A stretch of DNA of 64,000 nt from Ashinkailepas kermadecensis (Eukaryota > Arthropoda > Thecostraca > Neolepadidae): positions 62,001-126,000 of the forward strand of contig JAOTOM010003941.1 in NCBI GenBank assembly GCA_034440615.1. Reading direction: 5' to 3'. Shown here piece after piece: positions 60,463-64,000 of the stretch; position 1 is the stretch's first letter; each line of letters opens with the position of its first letter. Under the pieces are notes generated by a model that saw only the letters and a program-made list of their open reading frames with translations, was not told where the DNA came from and did no database searches. The translations under genes were made by a program, and so were the position numbers.

Positions 60463-60935
60463 TACGCGCACCGGAGGGGGAGGGTGGCGGAATCCGCCCA
60501 CCCCTCCTGTTTCCGATGATATTTCATAAACGGGCAGGGATATTGTAATTCAATCTTGTGACTTCTTCGAATCCGTAAGAGGATCATATGCAAAAAAAAT
60601 TAATAAGTTGGTAGGCATAGAAACTGCGAGGGTATCAAGTCGATCGGGCCGCCGGCCCGCCGCAGAGCGTTCATGGTCACGAAGGTTTCGTCGGCGTGGT
60701 GGAGTGGTGGAACGATGTGTCTACCAATCTCACCTCATTTGACCCTGAAGGCATAGGGTCATGGAATTTATGCTGTAGGGAGTTCACTACAGTCGTAATC
60801 TCCCCCCCCCCCCCCACCCCCTCCCACATTTGTGCTTCTAGCTTCAGTAGTTTCCAAGATCTCAGGTGGGCCGAATCGCTCCCTCCCCCCCCATCTGGTC
60901 TCGTTATGTGATGGGTCCTCCGTCGCTCGTGTTAA
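60463..60935 (+). mobile_element. TTAA-type MITE, copy 4 (internally deleted)
   Basis: The left end TACGCGCACCGGAGGGGGAG and GGAATCCGCCCACCCCTCC match copy 1. The interior retains CTCATTTGACC, GGTCATGGAATTTATGC and GAGTTCACTAC in the same order, and the right end reads GCTCGTGTTAA with TTAA at 60,932-60,935. About half the length is missing and a C-run occupies the place of the inner terminal motif. Confidence 0.7.
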
Positions 60936-63709
60936 AGAGAATGTCAGTCCTTTTTCACTGAAAACAAACTATATAGTTGCACGGTGTCGAACTGAAGTAA
61001 GCGTCTCAGAAATGTGGCTTTGCAACAGGTATTACGGTGATACTCGGAAAAGGACACAAAGGCAGATTATTTATCTTCGTGTACTTTGTACTTTATCAGG
61101 AGTAACGATCAGGAGAGTTTCATTATTGCGCCCCTTCGACGTGCTACCCCTCCCCCCTTGAGGAAGGGAGTGTCAAAGGCCACTCACGGTCGGCGCCCGA
61201 GGACATATCGCCTCTGGGAAGACAGCTAGCAGGCGGTCTCTCTTGCTACTAAATTTACTTCATATAGTGGATTAATTCCAGGCAAATATCCAACCATCAC
61301 TCGTGAATTATCACTTGTCGTGTCGGGAGAATACACACGGTACTATCCACGTCCATCTGTCGGTTACTGGGGACACGATTCGAGTGAAAAGGCGCGACGT
61401 GTACCCCTCAGTCCCCAAGGCACGGCTCGCTATTTAACGCGGACGGAAATACTTTACCCTGACCACCTGGTCACCGGGGAATGTTCTACTCTATCCTCAC
61501 TGGTTTGGAAGGGTTGTATTCTGACGTTCTCCTTGATTTACGCTGATCTCCACGGAGGGTCAACTTACTGTAGTCGTTTAAGTGGCCATCACTATTTGAT
61601 CTAAATGCTATTTGGTTCGTCACATGAGCAAAGTTACGCCACTGAACACAAAGCTGAAGGGCATTCATTGAGTTCAGATAGAGTTTGGATTTTGAAGCTA
61701 GTCTGCACCACGGCGGATAGCTTGGCTGTAATGTCAGTGTTTTAGTCCTGTTAGTGTAAGTGCCGAGTGCATTGGACGGGGAGGGAAAGACATGGATTGT
61801 TGTACCCATAGTTATTAACATGCCTGCTCTAGGGTCGAGCGTTTGCCATTATTCACGGCCGCTTTCGACCCCAGGGTCCTGCATGACGATGTTAGGAACC
61901 GATTTGTGCCGATGATTCCTGACCGTTAGCGATGATACCTATGCTCCATATTTGCTCGCAAAAAAACTTTTTTCACTGCCCCTCCTGTCCGTAAAATGCC
62001 GGGTATGTGCCCCGTGACTCTGTCAGTGCCCTCAAACATTTCCATACTTAATATAATATATTTGCATTTATGTGCACCTCATGAAATTACGCCCTATAAA
62101 CACTCCTAGTGCATGCACCACTGGCCATCTCACATATCTATATTTAAGTACATTCATGCGCGACACTATCCATCCCCCGAATTCATCATATTTCGTCCCC
62201 CCCCCATCACGCGGGAAGTCGCCGGCGCCGGTGAGGTTAGCTGAGCTGGGATAGTGGGTGGATGAGGATCCATGATGCCAAGCAACACTCACATGGCGAT
62301 GGTGGGTGGCGAGTGGCCTCGGCTCGGTCTTTCGACTCCTATATCCGATAGTGCCGCCATGGTGCACCATCGCTGCTTCCAGTATGCGTCCTTCTGTCTG
62401 TCTCCCTGAGTGTGACTCCCCCTCTCCTTCGTACTGTGCACCAGTTTCCGTTGTCATTTCTTCCCCGCCTCGTTTTCCCTCTCCCTACTATTCACTGTGC
62501 TCCGAGTAAAAAGTCCGAGTGGTGATTGGTCGGCCGTGTGCCATCTTAATTTTGAATTTTCCTGCGGCCATGCCTTTCCGATGCCGCCTGGGGCCTTCGT
62601 GGCGTTGCTCTTCTGGAACTGGTAGCGATCTATAATTTTCCACCGGTGTCGCTGACTTCAGGCATTTCCTCCCCTCTGGTTGTCGTCGGCGCGAGTGCGT
62701 GGGACGGTGCAGCGGAGCGTAATAAACGAGGTGCTTAGCCTTGGTTCGCGCTTTTAGCTGCTCCAGAGCATCCCTCCTGCCTGTGATCGGCGCAGGTACG
62801 CGACGTTTGAGTTCGGCTTGGCTTGAAAACATGTTAGGGGAAGGTTGGTGGCCGTGATCTGATCAGAAGTCGGCGGCCCGTCGGCTAGGAAAATCGAAAA
62901 TTTTGTGGTGAAAATGTAAGTCTCCTTACATGCTGCCATAAACAAACTTGGTAGACGTTTGCGGCGCAGGTAACGCGTATAAAATGAGGCACTAGGTAAG
63001 TTCGAAGTTGTTCATTCCTTGCTCCCTATGACGAGTGCAATTTATTGACGATCGAAAGGTGTTGGCATGAAACTAAAGCTTCGAACTTGTGATCCGATAT
63101 GTACGAGGCAGATAGGAGGGATCGCAAGCGAATTTTACATCCCATTTTGCATGCTTCTAAGCATGTGATGAATGTGTGAGCTTAGCTGAAAGAAACAAAC
63201 ACGTTCATCTCCACCGCCATCTTGGCCTCACAACTGCTTTTGAAGCAGATCAGCATTTTTGAGGGTAAGGTTGAATTTTTTTCCCCATTTTTGCTAAATG
63301 AATGTAATATGCGCTAATTTCCTGTGGTGAATTATCGCTTTCAGGCATGAACTCAGCTTTTTGTGACTAAAAAGGTCGAACATTTCCTTTAAGCACGGGC
63401 AATGTCTTCCGAAATGGACTGGTAAAGGGTATGCTTGTTATCAGGCTCGTATTAGGGGGGGGGGGAGGCCAACGCCAACAAGGTCCCATGATAAACCTGG
63501 GAAGCATTAGAAGGAGTGGAGGGGGAAACTCAATTACTGTAGGGGCGAAGGTATATACAAGTATATCAAATGACATCCTAAGCAACATGCTAAATGATAT
63601 CGCGGTATTGGCGCGTGGAACTTCGGAATGTCCGTTGGGAGTGGACACGGATCCAGGATTTGAGATAGGGGTTGAGAGGCACCCAAAACGCGATAAGAAA
63701 AATGTTCAG
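60936..63709. other. Unique sequence, nothing certain
   Basis: No recognised domain or repeat array. A frame at 61,320-61,604 with EYTRYYPRPSVGYWGHDSSE could be a small downstream exon of the secreted-protein gene but is not called. Confidence 0.4.
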
Positions 63710-63970
63710 CTAGCTGATTTGGTACTGCCCAGGGTCCCTCGACCTAACTGGGCACTGACCAGGGTTCCACTAACTGACTTGGCACTCCCCAGCGTCACAC
63801 TACCTGACTTGGCACTCCCCAGTGTCACACTACCTGACTTGGCACTCCCCAGTGTCACACTACCTGACTTGGCACTCCCCAGTGTCACACTACCTGACTT
63901 GGCACTCCCCAGCGTCACACTACCTGACTTGGCCCTGTCCAAGATCCCACTGTCCGATTTGGCATTGCCA
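63710..63970. repeat. 30-bp minisatellite (CTGACTTGGCACTCCCCAGT), about 8 units
   Basis: Units of CTGACTTGGCACTCCCCAGT plus GTCACACTAC, nearly perfect at 63,770-63,930 and degenerate at the edges. Ten codons per unit keep the minus strand open (Ser-Ala-Lys-Ser-Gly repeats). Confidence 0.93.
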
Positions 63971-64000
63971 AAGACCACCTGCGGTGGGTTTAAAATCTAT

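Overview
This is nuclear DNA from an animal, most likely an arthropod and possibly a crustacean. The evidence is short coding exons with GT-AG introns separated by kilobases of repeats, non-LTR retrotransposons, a tRNA-derived SINE, MITEs and short TTAGG runs. Nothing looks bacterial or organellar, and the species cannot be fixed from the sequence alone.

The main gene is a plus-strand gene for a protein with repeated PAN/Apple domains. Ten exons are recognisable between 9,609 and 42,408. They form five domains, each made of an A exon (Cys 1-4) and a B exon (Cys 5-6). Every A exon starts after a phase-1 intron and ends in phase 2, every B exon starts in phase 2 and ends in phase 1, and all ten join in frame. 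Together they total 1,464 coding bases in 32.8 kb. The first exon with the signal peptide and the last exon were not found, so the gene is incomplete here.

The introns are packed with minisatellites. Many are not random: their unit carries the neighbouring exon's own splice junction, either an acceptor plus exon start (12.1-12.5 kb, 27.1-27.3 kb, probably 16 kb) or an exon end plus donor (12.65-13.4, 22.2-24.1, 25.7-26.5, 27.45-27.85 and 34.1-34.6 kb). A further array at 10.8-11.5 kb encodes a PAN-like start in one frame. This surrounds the real exons with dozens of decoy splice sites and is the most unusual feature of the window.

Mobile DNA: a Jockey/CR1-superfamily LINE occupies 1-2,150. 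A CR1-like LINE is scattered over 28.3-33.0 kb; its middle 1.47 kb is inverted, both breakpoints lie exactly at TTAA, and a 0.9-kb TTAA-flanked MITE sits at one breakpoint. A second, 5'-truncated copy lies at 18.7-19.8 kb on the minus strand. The MITE family has four copies (9.9, 29.1, 39.65 and 60.5 kb). There are also two small hAT-like MITEs, a SINE with a perfect 14-bp target-site duplication at 37.05-37.2 kb, and a dispersed ~0.7-1 kb repeat present at 16.4 and 57.4 kb.

From 43.5 to 64 kb little is recognisable. The exception is a GC-rich first exon at 55,654-56,170 that encodes a signal peptide and a Pro/Gly/Arg-rich chain and ends in phase 1 at a consensus donor. Its phase would fit a PAN A exon, but all PAN exons found lie upstream, so it is either the start of a second gene continuing past the window or a sign of misordered assembly. 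Most long open frames here are by-products of tandem repeats whose unit is a multiple of three bases, or whose array happens to lack stops.
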